Positions 25,022-33,806 are shown, numbered from the stretch's first letter. The stretch: 36,872 nt of DNA from Dehalococcoidia bacterium (GCA_026421215.1 JAPKBN010000019.1:1-36872); one strand, 5' to 3'. Program-made: numbers and translations. The notes: generated by a model not told the origin, from the letters alone.

Positions 25022-27619
25022 ATGCCTACCTCAGAAAAATCGACCGCCACCGGAAGCAATCCGGAAGGACTCACCTCCATCACCATGCCTATCACGGGCA
25101 TGACCTGCGCAGCATGCGTCGTACACGTCGGCAATGCTCTTAACGAGGTCGAGGGCGTCAGCAACGCTGAAGTGAACCTCGCGACCGAGCGAGCAACGGT
25201 CCATATGGACCCATCCCTGGTGAATCCCGATGACCTTATGAAGGCCGTGAAAAGCGCCGGATACGGTGCAGCCTCGGAGCAGATCACCCTATCTATCGGC
25301 TCCATGACCTGCGCCGCCTGCGTGGGACACGTGGAAAAGGCCCTGAACGCCGTTCCGGGCGTCGTGGAGGCCACCGTCAACTTGGCAACCGAGCGTGCAA
25401 GTGTCGAGTACTTCCCCGCGACCGCAGACATCACGGCCCTGCGTGGAGCGGTGTCCGGCGCTGGCTATTCCGTTGAACGGGTGATCGACGATGGTAATTC
25501 GCGCCCGAACGAGGACGCCCGCCGAGCAGCTCGTGTTCGCTATCTCCGCATCCGGGTGATCGCAGCGCTTACGGCTGCCGTCGTCATGATGCTGACGATG
25601 CAGTACCAGTCGGTGTCGGCACTTGAAAACTTATCACCGACCGGCGTCAACGTCTTCCTGCTCGCCATCGCCATCCCCATCCAGTTCTGGGCGGGGAAGG
25701 AGTTCTACTCCGGCGCGTGGGGCGCACTCAAGCACCACACATCAAACATGAACACACTGATCGCCATCGGAACATCCGTGGCGTTCGCGTACAGCCTGGC
25801 GGCGACCGTCTCCCGCGAGGCGTTCGAGGCGTCTACCCTCTTCGGCGGACACGCTACCGGCACCTATTACGACGTGTCGGCGGCGATCATCGGCCTCATC
25901 CTCCTTGGGCGGTTCCTTGAGGCACGTGCACGCGGACGCGCCTCTGACGCCATCAAGAAATTGATCGGCCTCCAACCCCGAACGGCGCTTGTAGCACGCG
26001 GGGATGACCTGGCCGAGATGCCGCTGGTGGACATCATCCAGGGCGACGAGATTGTCGTAAGGCCCGGGGAGCGGATCGCCGCCGACGGCGTGATCATCTC
26101 GGGAACGACCTCGGTCGATGAGTCGATGCTCACAGGCGAGAGTATCCCCGCAGAGAAAACTACTGACGATGACGTGTTTGCGGGCACGGTCAACGGGCAC
26201 GGAAGCATTCACTTCACGGCCACCGGCGTAGGCCGTGAAACCCTGTTGTCCCAGATCATCAAGATGGTAGAGGATGCTCAGGGATCACGTGCGCCCATCC
26301 AGCGACTCGCTGACGTGATCACGGCCCGATTCGTTCCGACCGTTCTTCTGATCGCCGCCGCAGTATTCGTCACATGGTCGTTAATCGGTCCGTCGCCTGT
26401 ATACGTAAACGCTTTGCTTTCCACCGTCGCCGTGTTGGTCATCGCTTGCCCCTGCGCCCTTGGACTGGCGACTCCAACAGCCGTGGTGGTTGGCATGGGA
26501 CGTGGCGCCGAAAACGGCATCCTGATCCGCAATGCAGAGGCGCTTGAAACGGCACACAAGCTTGAGGTGGTCGTTCTGGATAAGACCGGCACGCTCACCG
26601 AAGGACGACCCCGCGTCGCATCTGTGCGAGCGATTGGTGTGTCCGAAGACGAGTTGTTCGAGGCCGCTGCGGCGGTCGAGCGGCCGTCCGAGCACCCGCT
26701 TGCGTCCGCCGTGCTTGAAAAGTCGTTCTCACTCGGTCTCCAGATCGCTGAGGCCTCCGATTTTGAAGCCATTCCCGGACGTGGCGTCAGAGGCTCTGTG
26801 GGCGGGGTGACCGTACTCGCGGGCACCGCAGCGTTCCTTGACGGCGAAGGCGTAGACACATCTCAAATCAAATCCGATGTCAACGCTTTGGCGACCAACG
26901 GCGAAACACCACTGGTCATCGCCCGTGACGGCGCGCTACTTGGTGTGATCGGCGTCGCAGACAGGGTGAAATCGGAAGCTCGTCAGGCAATCGTCGAGTT
27001 GAAATCGCTCGGCATCGAGCCCGTCATGCTCACAGGCGACAACCGCCGAACCGCGGAAGCGGTGGCACGACAGGTCGGTATCGACAACGTCGTGGCGGAG
27101 GTGCTGCCCGACGACAAGGCGGATGTCGTGGCCCGGTTCCAGGCGGAAGGCCGGCGCGTCGCGATGGTCGGAGACGGCATTAACGATGCTCCTGCCCTAG
27201 CGCTGGCGGACGTGGGGATGGCTATAGGGACCGGCACGGATGTAGCCATCGAGACCGCCGATATCACGCTTATACATGGAGACGTGCGTGACGTAGCCTC
27301 GGCGATCCGCCTCAGCCGGTCAACTATGCGCACCATCAAGCAGAACCTGTTCTGGGCCTTCTTCTACAACGTCGCCCTGATCCCCGTGGCCGCAGGCGTT
27401 TTGTACCCCATCTGGTCCGACGGAAGTGTCCCCGGTGTGCTACAACCCATCCTCGGTAACACCGGCGTACTTAATCCAATCGCAGCGGCGGGAGCGATGG
27501 CGCTCAGCTCCGTAACCGTCGTGAGCAACTCACTACGGCTGGGCCGTAAGCCACTGCACGACCTACGCCCACCGGCAAAGGGAACTACACGAACCGAATC
27601 GGCGATAGTCACACGTTAG
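25022..27619 (+). CDS. copA: copper-translocating P1B-type ATPase
   Basis: The 865-residue pump exports Cu(I) from the cytoplasm with ATP. It has two N-terminal heavy-metal-associated domains, with CAAC motifs at residues 29-32 and 97-100. It then has the membrane region with the transport motif C476-P-C478 and the phosphorylation site D520-K-T-G-T. A GDGIND motif and the SEHPLA nucleotide-binding motif are also present. The CPC motif and two CxxC domains mark the P1B-1 copper class. It starts at ATG 25022 right after csoR. It is the first effector of the copper/selenoprotein block. Another P1B subclass is less likely. Confidence 0.95.
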   Translation: MPTSEKSTATGSNPEGLTSITMPITGMTCAACVVHVGNALNEVEGVSNAEVNLATERATVHMDPSLVNPDDLMKAVKSAGYGAASEQITLSIGSMTCAACVGHVEKALNAVPGVVEATVNLATERASVEYFPATADITALRGAVSGAGYSVERVIDDGNSRPNEDARRAARVRYLRIRVIAALTAAVVMMLTMQYQSVSALENLSPTGVNVFLLAIAIPIQFWAGKEFYSGAWGALKHHTSNMNTLIAIGTSVAFAYSLAATVSREAFEASTLFGGHATGTYYDVSAAIIGLILLGRFLEARARGRASDAIKKLIGLQPRTALVARGDDLAEMPLVDIIQGDEIVVRPGERIAADGVIISGTTSVDESMLTGESIPAEKTTDDDVFAGTVNGHGSIHFTATGVGRETLLSQIIKMVEDAQGSRAPIQRLADVITARFVPTVLLIAAAVFVTWSLIGPSPVYVNALLSTVAVLVIACPCALGLATPTAVVVGMGRGAENGILIRNAEALETAHKLEVVVLDKTGTLTEGRPRVASVRAIGVSEDELFEAAAAVERPSEHPLASAVLEKSFSLGLQIAEASDFEAIPGRGVRGSVGGVTVLAGTAAFLDGEGVDTSQIKSDVNALATNGETPLVIARDGALLGVIGVADRVKSEARQAIVELKSLGIEPVMLTGDNRRTAEAVARQVGIDNVVAEVLPDDKADVVARFQAEGRRVAMVGDGINDAPALALADVGMAIGTGTDVAIETADITLIHGDVRDVASAIRLSRSTMRTIKQNLFWAFFYNVALIPVAAGVLYPIWSDGSVPGVLQPILGNTGVLNPIAAAGAMALSSVTVVSNSLRLGRKPLHDLRPPAKGTTRTESAIVTR

Positions 27620-27627
27620 ATAAAATT

Positions 27628-27648
27628 CCCTCTTACAGTGGGAGAGGG
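27628..27648. repeat. intergenic CCCTCT/AGAGGG hairpin, copy 1
   Basis: CCCTCT and AGAGGG (27628-27648) flank nine bases in the copA-YHS gap. A purine-rich GAGGGCGAAG stretch follows. The same stem sequence recurs at 27986-28009 and 29139-29167. Confidence 0.5.
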
Positions 27649-27726
27649 CCATGCTGAGGGCGAAGATCCTTCCTTCCACCACAGATTTGGGGCGAGACGC
27701 TAGCCATCCTAAAAAGGAGACCGAAT

Positions 27727-27933
27727 ATGCCAAAGATCCCATTTTTCAACAAGCACCCTGACTCAGCGACAGACCCGGTCTGCAAAATGGACGTGGATGT
27801 AAGCAGCCCGAACGGTGGAACGCACGAGCACGAGGGTGAGACGTACTACTTCTGCGCGCCCGGCTGCCGCGTAGCGTTCTCTAAGGAACCGCCAAAATAC
27901 CTGAACCCGAACTTCGAAGGCATACACATGTAG
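27727..27933 (+). CDS. YHS-domain metal-binding protein
   Basis: This 68-residue protein is a single YHS domain with DPVCKMDVD near residue 16 and ETYYFCAPGCRVAFSKEPPKYL at the end. Cys19, Cys43 and Cys47 are the likely metal ligands. YHS proteins often sit with P1B ATPases and bind copper or other soft metals. Immediate downstream position after copA supports a copper chaperone or scavenger. An AAAAGGAGA ribosome binding site precedes the ATG closely. No signal or membrane segment is seen. Confidence 0.88.
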   Translation: MPKIPFFNKHPDSATDPVCKMDVDVSSPNGGTHEHEGETYYFCAPGCRVAFSKEPPKYLNPNFEGIHM

Positions 27934-27985
27934 TTCCGCTTGCGCCGATGACTGCACATTACCCATCGGATACCATGTACGGGTA

Positions 27986-28009
27986 TTCCCTCTCCCAACG
28001 GGTGAGGAA
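27986..28009. repeat. intergenic CCCTC/GAGG hairpin, copy 2
   Basis: TTCCCTCTCCC and GGGTGAGGAA pair around AAC, with one T-T and one C-A mismatch. It lies between the YHS gene and the glutaredoxin-like selenoprotein gene. Confidence 0.5.
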
Positions 28010-28087
28010 GAAGACCGTCACTCCCTGACGATATTTAGCAACTCACGCGAGTCCTTCAACACGAAACCCAAGGACGGCAATCAAAAG

Positions 28088-28327
28088 TTGACTACACCAA
28101 ACGTAGAAATTCCGATTCTGTACTCGCATCCCGAGTGCGATTTCTCCAACATGCTTAAGGAGGAGCTGGACGAAGAAGGTGTGAATTACACCGAGATCGA
28201 CATGAGTCTCCATGAGGACAAATGGCCGGAGGTTGAGGAGCTCACCGGCGGTGACCGGACAACACCCGTCCTGATCCGCAATGGAGAAGTGGAAGTCGGC
28301 TACCACGGCATAGGCTGAAGCTGGTAA
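28088..28327 (+). CDS. glutaredoxin-like (seleno)protein with a U-x-x-stop C-terminus
   Basis: The visible 76 residues form a small thioredoxin/glutaredoxin fold. PILYSHPECDFSNMLKEEL is the beta-1/helix-1 part, with a single Cys (PECDFS) where CxxC is usual. TTPVLIRNGEVEVGYHGIG holds the cis-Pro and the last strand. After Gly76 comes TGA (28316-28318), AGC, TGG and then TAA. Read as selenocysteine, the protein ends U77-S-W. This matches the Uxx-star family of glutaredoxin-like (seleno)proteins, named for that ending. A SECIS-like hairpin follows. A TTG start is used, with AAGGA upstream. The neighbouring gene shows the same sign of recoding. If TGA is a stop, a plausible 76-residue protein is still made, but it loses its C-terminal selenol. 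Confidence 0.72.
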
Positions 28328-28350
28328 CCACCAGGGAACCGTGCGTTCCC
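28316..28350 (+). promoter_or_regulatory. SECIS-like hairpin after the UGA of the glutaredoxin-like gene
   Basis: The TGA at 28316-28318 is followed by GGGAAC (28334-28339) pairing with GTTCCC (28345-28350) around CGUGC. The loop begins 22 bases after the UGA and holds G and U near its 5' side, as bacterial SECIS loops do. The hairpin lies beyond the TAA, in the 3' untranslated region. Confidence 0.62.
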
Positions 28351-28415
28351 GAGACAGAACCATTTCTCCCTCATCTGGGTAGACACCCGGGTTCCACTGT
28401 ATTCGGAGAGAAAAG

Positions 28416-29126
28416 ATGACGTCGATTGGCTCGTCTGCTCCAGCCATAGGGGACATCGTCCCAGATTTCACTCTGTCTTCACTGGACGGCGTCGATGTCA
28501 AACTCTCTGACTACCAGGGCAAACGCGTCGCCGTATTCATGTGGGCCTCGTGGTGAGGCTGCCGTGAACAGCTGCCGGTCTGGCAGCAGATGTACACAGA
28601 GATCACCGCTGCCGGCTCGGACATCCTGTCCATAGCTGTCGATCTCCAGGGCCCGGAACTCCCACGCCCCTTCCATGAGAAGGCTGGCGCTCAGTTCACA
28701 ACCGTCGTGGACGCAGGAACCGTCGTCACCCGGACGTTTGGCGTGCGAGCTATCCCAAACGGGGCGCTTATCGACGAAGACGGTATCCTCCGATACACCC
28801 TCTACGGTGGATTCGATATCCGAAAGCCGGCCACAAAAAAGCTGGTCTGGGGTTTCCTCCTGGATGGCGAAGTGACGTTGACGGATGAGACCGAAGTGAA
28901 GGGTGCCGTCGACGTCGCTAGTCTCGACCACTTTGAACGCGGTCTTGAGCTTTACGGCTCCGGCGATATCGAAGGCGCTGCGGTGATCTGGCGCCAAGGC
29001 ATGGAACTCGAGCCCGACCACTGGAACATGCGCAAGCAGCTCTGGGCAATTGAGCACCCGGACCGCTTCTACAACGGCAAGGTCGACTACGACTGGCAGA
29101 AGGTCCAGGTAACAGAGGGGCTCTAG
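28416..29126 (+). CDS. redoxin/TlpA-like selenoprotein with in-frame UGA (Sec47)
   Basis: From ATG 28416 (GGAGA 6 bases upstream) the frame reads a redoxin start, GDIVPDFTLSSLDG, then RVAVFMWASW, a TGA at codon 47 (28554-28556), and GCREQLPVWQQMY. In TlpA and AhpC/TSA proteins this position reads W-C-P-P-C-R-E-x-L-P. UGA thus stands for the attacking Cys, with Cys49 following as U-G-C. The frame then continues for 188 residues with the thioredoxin-fold end (GVRAIPNGALIDEDGILRY) and a TPR-like C-terminus (LERGLELYGSGDIEGAAVIWRQGMELEPDHW is shown here in part). Total length is 236 residues. A start at internal ATG 28590 would delete the active site. The reductase or peroxidase role is inferred. 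It is the last gene of the copper block. Confidence 0.82.
28554..28587 (+). promoter_or_regulatory. bacterial SECIS-like hairpin within the redoxin gene
   Basis: GCTGCC (28571-28576) pairs with GGCAGC (28582-28587) around GGTCT. In RNA this loop is GGUCU, the same as in the E. coli fdhF SECIS that SelB binds. The loop starts 21 bases after the UGA, close to the fdhF distance. A second GCTGCC at 28558-28563 could pair with the same right arm instead, giving a competing larger hairpin. Confidence 0.82.
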
Positions 29127-29138
29127 ACGAACCCCGAC

Positions 29139-29167
29139 GTGTCCCCTCTCCGAGCGGGAGGGGACAC
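29139..29167. terminator. 12-bp hairpin after the redoxin selenoprotein gene (repeat copy 3)
   Basis: GTGTCCCCTCTC pairs with GGGAGGGGACAC, with one G-T pair and a five-base loop. It shares the CCCTCTCC/GGGAGGGG core of the other intergenic hairpins of this block. It lies 13 bases after the stop codon. It probably ends the copper/selenoprotein transcript, although no T-run follows. Confidence 0.6.
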
Positions 29168-29224
29168 TGGGCTGAGCGAGGTTGAACTCCTCTCTCAATG
29201 AGCCGGGTTACTTTTAACCCAGAA

Positions 29225-29272
29225 CACGATTGACCAGCCGATCCTGAATCAAGTTCAGGATTACAGATCGTG
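29225..29272. repeat. nested inverted repeat (REP-like)
   Basis: An inner pair, ATCCTGAA (29241-29248) and TTCAGGAT (29254-29261), sits inside an outer pair, CACGAT (29225-29230) and ATCGTG (29267-29272). The inner CCTGAA...TTCAGG element resembles dispersed palindromes seen in many bacterial intergenic regions. Copies elsewhere in this genome would be expected. Confidence 0.5.
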
Positions 29273-29828
29273 AACAGACGATCACCACCGGGGTCAGCGT
29301 GGTTTGATCCATCTCGTCTCCCCTAGCGGTAGAGACTCACTTGCGCCAACAATGATCGATTATCGGCACTCCAGTGCCGGTCCGTTCTGGCGATACCTGT
29401 CCATCCGCCCCGACTATGCCAAATGAACGGGTGGAGAGGCATACAAACAGGCCTCTGGATGATGGGGAAGAGGCAGCGGATCGGCACGACTGGGGCGCTG
29501 CTGCCAAGTACACCTGCACTGCACTGCCTGCTGACCTCGCGAACAAAGGCACCCTGGTTACCAAACTACAGGAGGAGGTGCTGAATCGCACAGGAGCTGG
29601 GGATGTGGCCGCTCATCGAGCGCATCCTGGCGCGTCGGGAGATCCTTATGGCGTAATTGTGGCCCGTACGGGGAGGATGCCCTCCCACCTCGCTGGCGCG
29701 TTATAGTACCTTCCAACCCTTCGGGAACCTCAGGATGTTTGGGTTCGTCTCAAAGTGTTGTTGTTCGCTTCCCGACAAGGTTCAGGTTCTCATCCGACAA
29801 CCATAGCCAGCCTCGGATAAAGACCTCA

Positions 29829-30287
29829 TCAGGGCTTTGCCGGGGCTACCTTGTCCAGCGCATCAATCAGTGCCGACCACGATAGCAGCGCACACTTGAT
29901 ACGTACCGGGAACCGTCGGACCCCCTGAAGCGCCAAGCTGTCTTCAAGTCGATCGGCCACTTCCTCCGACACTTCTTCACCCGTCATCATTTCCCGGAAC
30001 AACTCGCGTAGCTCGCGCGCCTCGGTCGTCGTCCTACCATCGACGATCTCCGTCAGGAGCGACCCTGCGGCTTGGCTGATCGAGCAGCCCTGTCCCGTTA
30101 CGCTGATCGAGGCAACCGTGTCCCCGTACAGGCCAAGCTGCATGTGAATTTCATCGCCGCAGAATGGGTTGATCGCATCAACCTCGGACGTCGGGTCGTC
30201 CAATAGTTCCGTGTTACGCGGGTTTCGGTAGTGATCCAAGAGCACTTCCTGATAAAGCTCGTCGAGATCTCCTAGGCCTTGCTGCAT
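29829..30287 (-). CDS. sufU: SufU-type iron-sulfur cluster assembly protein
   Basis: The 152-residue protein receives sulfur from SufS or carries nascent clusters. The zinc/cluster ligands are Cys in NPFCGDEI with its Asp, Cys in GQGCSISQA, and Cys in RIKCALLSW. An insertion between the second and third Cys (EIVDGRTTTEARELRELFREMMTG) is the mark of SufU against IscU. Its ATG overlaps the sufS stop (TGATG). It is the last gene of the suf operon. Confidence 0.92.
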   Translation of the reverse strand: MQQGLGDLDELYQEVLLDHYRNPRNTELLDDPTSEVDAINPFCGDEIHMQLGLYGDTVASISVTGQGCSISQAAGSLLTEIVDGRTTTEARELRELFREMMTGEEVSEEVADRLEDSLALQGVRRFPVRIKCALLSWSALIDALDKVAPAKP

Positions 30288-31540
30288 CAGGCAATGCCTG
30301 CCTTTGAGAAGTAGCGTTCGGCCTCTTTAAGGCCATCGATCAGAACGTCCACTTCCCCCTCAGTGTTGTAGATGTAAAAACTGGCCCGTGCTGCGGACAC
30401 GATCCCGTGGCTGCGGATGAGCGGCATAGCGCAGTGGTGGCCGGTCCTGATCGCAATACCAAGCTGGTCCAACGCCGTACCTAAGTCATGCGAGTGCAAC
30501 GAGTCATGGGAGAAAGAGAGCACAGCACCCTTATTTTCGATCTCCTGCGGACCGAGCAGGTTAATGCCCTCCAGTTCGGCGAAGCGGCCAAGGGCGTACC
30601 CGGTGATCTTTTGCTCGTGTGCCCACACGTTGTCCATCCCGATGACTTCCAAGTAGTCCACAGCAGCGCCGGTCGCGATGGCGTCTGCGATGTTGGGAGT
30701 TCCAGCCTCAAACCTGTACGGCAAGTCGTTCCAACTGGCGTCTTCATATGAAACCTGGAGGATCATATCGCCGCCAAACATCCACGGGGGCATCACTTCA
30801 AGAATCTCAGGCCGACCGTACAAAACACCTATCCCCGTTGGGCCGAGCATCTTGTGCGCCGAGAAGGCCATGAAGTCGCAATCCAGCGCCTGCACATCCA
30901 CCGGCATATGCGGCACCGATTGAGCGCCGTCCACGAGAATAACTGCGCCCACTGCATGAGCTGCGTCCGCAAGTGCCTTGACGTCGACTACGGTGCCGAG
31001 AACGTTCGACATGTGTGTGGTGGCGACGATCTTCGTGCGTTCGGTAATTAGCTCCGCTGCTTGTTCCATATCCAGTCGACCGTTCTCGGTCTCCGGGATA
31101 ATCTTGAGCGTTGCGCCCTTCCGCATGGCCAGTTGCTGCCATGGGACGATGTCGGAGTGGTGCTCCATCGCCGTCGTGACTATCTCGTCGCCCACAGCGA
31201 CGTTGGCCTCGGCCCATGTATAGGCGACAAGGTTCAGCGATTCGCTGGTATTGCGCGTCCATATGATCGATTCCGAGGACGGCGCGTTTATGAAGCGTTG
31301 CACCTTCCCACGGGCATCTTCATAGGCCTCGGTTGCCTCGATGCTGAGCGTGTGGACGCCGCGATGGACGTTTGAGTTGTAGCGCTCGTAGTAGTCGACC
31401 AGCGACTGAATCACCTGAGTCGGCTTCTGGGACGTCGCCGCGTTGTCCAGGTACGTGAGCGGGTTCCCGTTCACCTGCCGGGTCAGGATCGGAAAGTCAG
31501 AGCGAATGCTTTCGACATCCAGGTAAGTGGCGGGCAACAT
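30287..31540 (-). CDS. sufS: SufS-type cysteine desulfurase
   Basis: This 417-residue PLP enzyme takes sulfur from cysteine for Fe-S assembly. The PLP lysine lies in FSAHKMLGPTG. The persulfide cysteine lies in RTGHHCAMPL, the short group II loop typical of SufS. Start and stop overlap both neighbours by one base (TGATG on each side), so translation with sufD and sufU is coupled. It passes sulfur to SufU. Confidence 0.95.
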   Translation of the reverse strand: MLPATYLDVESIRSDFPILTRQVNGNPLTYLDNAATSQKPTQVIQSLVDYYERYNSNVHRGVHTLSIEATEAYEDARGKVQRFINAPSSESIIWTRNTSESLNLVAYTWAEANVAVGDEIVTTAMEHHSDIVPWQQLAMRKGATLKIIPETENGRLDMEQAAELITERTKIVATTHMSNVLGTVVDVKALADAAHAVGAVILVDGAQSVPHMPVDVQALDCDFMAFSAHKMLGPTGIGVLYGRPEILEVMPPWMFGGDMILQVSYEDASWNDLPYRFEAGTPNIADAIATGAAVDYLEVIGMDNVWAHEQKITGYALGRFAELEGINLLGPQEIENKGAVLSFSHDSLHSHDLGTALDQLGIAIRTGHHCAMPLIRSHGIVSAARASFYIYNTEGEVDVLIDGLKEAERYFSKAGIA

Positions 31541-32865
31541 CAGTCGGCAGCTGCCTGCAAACGTGGGATCACCTCTTCGACAACTCCGTGGACATAGTCT
31601 TGAAGGCCGTCGACGCCGATCATGTCAACGATCTCCGACGCGAACCCACGCATCAGCATCGCCTGCGCGGTCACCTCGTCTATGCCGCGCGCCTGCATAT
31701 AGAAGATCGCTTCTGGATCCGTGTGGCCTGCAGTCGCGCCGTGGGCACACTGAACGTCGTCTGCGTAGATCTCAAGGCTTGGCTTGGTGTCGATCTCAGC
31801 ACCGTGCGAGAGAACCAGGTTGAGGTCCTTCTGAAACGCCTGTGTTTTTTGAGCGTCCTTCTCAACAAGCACTCGTCCGCTGAACACTGCCCGTGAATTG
31901 CCGGACAACACACCCTTGTAGAACTGGTGGCTCGTGCCGTTCGGTTTGGCGTGGGTGGTGGAGATGTGGTTATCCATGTGCTGGTCACCGGTCGTCAGGT
32001 ACAGACCGTTCAGGGTGCACTCGGCGCCGGGAGCGTCCAGCAGGACATGGACATCGTTTCTACCAATCTTCGGTCCAAGTGCGAACGAAGTGGATGTGAA
32101 GGTGGAGTTGTCCAACTGGTAAACACGGGTGGTGCCAATGTGAAACGACTCTTCGTTCTCAACAAGCACGCGGTAGTGTTCGATACCGGCGCCTGAGTTC
32201 AGAACGTACTCGGCAACGGGAGCGGTGAATCCACCTTCCTCGCCGAGGCTAATATAGCTCTCTATCACTGTTGACCGAGAATTGATCCCGGAGACTACAA
32301 GCGTTCGAGGGTAGATCGCCCGGGAGCCGCCAGATGTCGTCACGAATAGCAAATGGATCGGCGACGTGTCCTCACGGTTATCAGGGATCTGTACAAACCC
32401 GCCGTCCACTAGGAACGCCGTGTTCAGCGCCGAGAACGCGTTCTCATCCACGGCCGCATGTGTCCCTAGGTTGGTTCGTAGTGATTCGCTGTTGGCCGGG
32501 TCAGAAAAATTCCGCACTTGAACCCCGTCACCAGAGGACACTTGGGACAACGACTCGGAATAACGGCCGTTGATGAACACCAGGGTGCTCCAGTCGTCGC
32601 TCCAGGGAGCACGCTCTCGCAAGACATCCGGTTCTACAGCGCCCGGTTCATCAAATTGGAACCCAAATTTGCCTTGGTCCAGCGCGGCTAGGTTAGTGTA
32701 TTTCCAGAGTTCGTTTCCGCGTCTCGCCGTCGGAAACCCGATCGAATCGAAATGGTCCCAGCCGCTCTGCCGGAGTTCCGACATCCAGTCCGATACGGGA
32801 CGTGACTCGGTTAGCGCCTTGAAATCGGCGGCGTATTTTTCGCCTGTGGCGTTCGCCAGCGTCAT
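31540..32865 (-). CDS. sufD: SufD-type Fe-S cluster scaffold subunit
   Basis: The 441-residue protein is the SufD paralogue of SufB. The parallel beta-helix core and the C-terminal family motif DDVQCAHGATAGHTDPEAIFYMQARGI are clear. The N-terminal helical part begins FDSIGFPTARRGNELWKYTNL. It pairs with SufB and binds SufC. Its stop overlaps the sufS start (TGATG), and it lies 60 bases after sufC. Confidence 0.95.
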   Translation of the reverse strand: MTLANATGEKYAADFKALTESRPVSDWMSELRQSGWDHFDSIGFPTARRGNELWKYTNLAALDQGKFGFQFDEPGAVEPDVLRERAPWSDDWSTLVFINGRYSESLSQVSSGDGVQVRNFSDPANSESLRTNLGTHAAVDENAFSALNTAFLVDGGFVQIPDNREDTSPIHLLFVTTSGGSRAIYPRTLVVSGINSRSTVIESYISLGEEGGFTAPVAEYVLNSGAGIEHYRVLVENEESFHIGTTRVYQLDNSTFTSTSFALGPKIGRNDVHVLLDAPGAECTLNGLYLTTGDQHMDNHISTTHAKPNGTSHQFYKGVLSGNSRAVFSGRVLVEKDAQKTQAFQKDLNLVLSHGAEIDTKPSLEIYADDVQCAHGATAGHTDPEAIFYMQARGIDEVTAQAMLMRGFASEIVDMIGVDGLQDYVHGVVEEVIPRLQAAAD

Positions 32866-32925
32866 CGTTATTTCTTACCTGTCTCTGAGTACGTGGTGAA
32901 TGAAAAGTCAGCCTGGGCAGGCCGA

Positions 32926-33687
32926 TTAGTCAGCCATCGCGGCCGTGATGTACTGCTCGTAGCCGGAGTTCTCGACCGTTATGGCAAGTTCCGGACCGCC
33001 GGTCTCGACGATCCGGCCATCGACCAAGATGTGCACGACGTCCGGTTTGATGTAATTCAGCAGCCGTTGGTAGTGGGTGACAATCAAAAAAGAGCGGTCC
33101 GGACTGCGCAAACTGTTAACGCCTTCCGCAACGATCCGCAGTGCATCAACATCCAGTCCTGAGTCCGTCTCGTCGAGGATCGCGAGTCGCGGCTCAAGCA
33201 TCTCAAGTTGAAGCATTTCGTTGCGCTTCTTCTCGCCTCCAGAGAAGCCCTCGTTAAGAGAACGCTTCACCAGATCAGGGTCGATCCCTACCGCCTCGAC
33301 TTTATCGTCAAACAACTTTGAGAAGTCACGAACACTGAGCGGCTTTTCGCCAGCATACTCACGTCGAGCGTCCAGTGCCGCCTTAAGGAACTGCCAGGGC
33401 CTTACGCCCGGAATTTCGGCCGGGTACTGGAACGCCAAAAACATCCCACGCAGCGCCCGCTGATCCGGGAACAGTTCAAGGATGTCTTCATCATCGAAGG
33501 TGACGACCCCCGAGTTGACCACGTAGTCAGGTCGTCCCAACAGCACATTTGCGAATGTGCTTTTACCACTTCCGTTCGGGCCCATGATGGCGTGGACTTC
33601 GCCCGCCCCGATGCTAAGGGACAGGCCTTTCAGTATTTCTTCATCAGCGTCCACTACGGACGCGTGCAAGTCAGTTACTTGAAGCAT
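32926..33687 (-). CDS. sufC: SufC ATPase of the Fe-S assembly complex
   Basis: The 253-residue ABC-type ATPase has Walker A GPNGSGKST, the signature FSGGEKKRNE, and Walker B LAILDETDSGLD. The SufC-specific salt-bridge region (EKKRNE) is present. It powers SufBD shape change during cluster assembly and is cytoplasmic. It lies 119 bases after sufB and 60 before sufD. Confidence 0.96.
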   Translation of the reverse strand: MLQVTDLHASVVDADEEILKGLSLSIGAGEVHAIMGPNGSGKSTFANVLLGRPDYVVNSGVVTFDDEDILELFPDQRALRGMFLAFQYPAEIPGVRPWQFLKAALDARREYAGEKPLSVRDFSKLFDDKVEAVGIDPDLVKRSLNEGFSGGEKKRNEMLQLEMLEPRLAILDETDSGLDVDALRIVAEGVNSLRSPDRSFLIVTHYQRLLNYIKPDVVHILVDGRIVETGGPELAITVENSGYEQYITAAMAD

Positions 33688-33806
33688 CGTGCTTTGTTTT
33701 GATTACCTCTAGTGGCGGCATTGCCGCATTGGGGATCGAGTTACGTTGCAAGTGAATTAAGAGTGACGTGCGCGTCTTGTGAGAGGCTCGCCCGGGAAAC
33801 TACGGA

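Larger units (their letters stand above)
29127..29828. other. gene-poor region rich in inverted repeats
   Basis: No gene is convincingly present in these 702 bases. They hold a hairpin at 29139-29167, GGGTTA/TAACCC at 29205-29220, a nested repeat at 29225-29272, and CGGCAC/GTGCCG at 29364-29379. A 110-codon plus-strand frame at 29374-29706 has no recognisable motif. Confidence 0.5.

Noticed and set aside
28590..29126. Redoxin gene starting at the internal ATG 28590
   Set aside because: This would drop the first 58 residues, including the strand-helix with the active site. The upstream frame has a good ribosome binding site, redoxin sequence and a SECIS-like hairpin after its TGA.
29374..29706. 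110-codon plus-strand reading frame
   Set aside because: It has no family motif, begins inside a hairpin and has atypical composition. The overlapping minus-strand frame is equally featureless.
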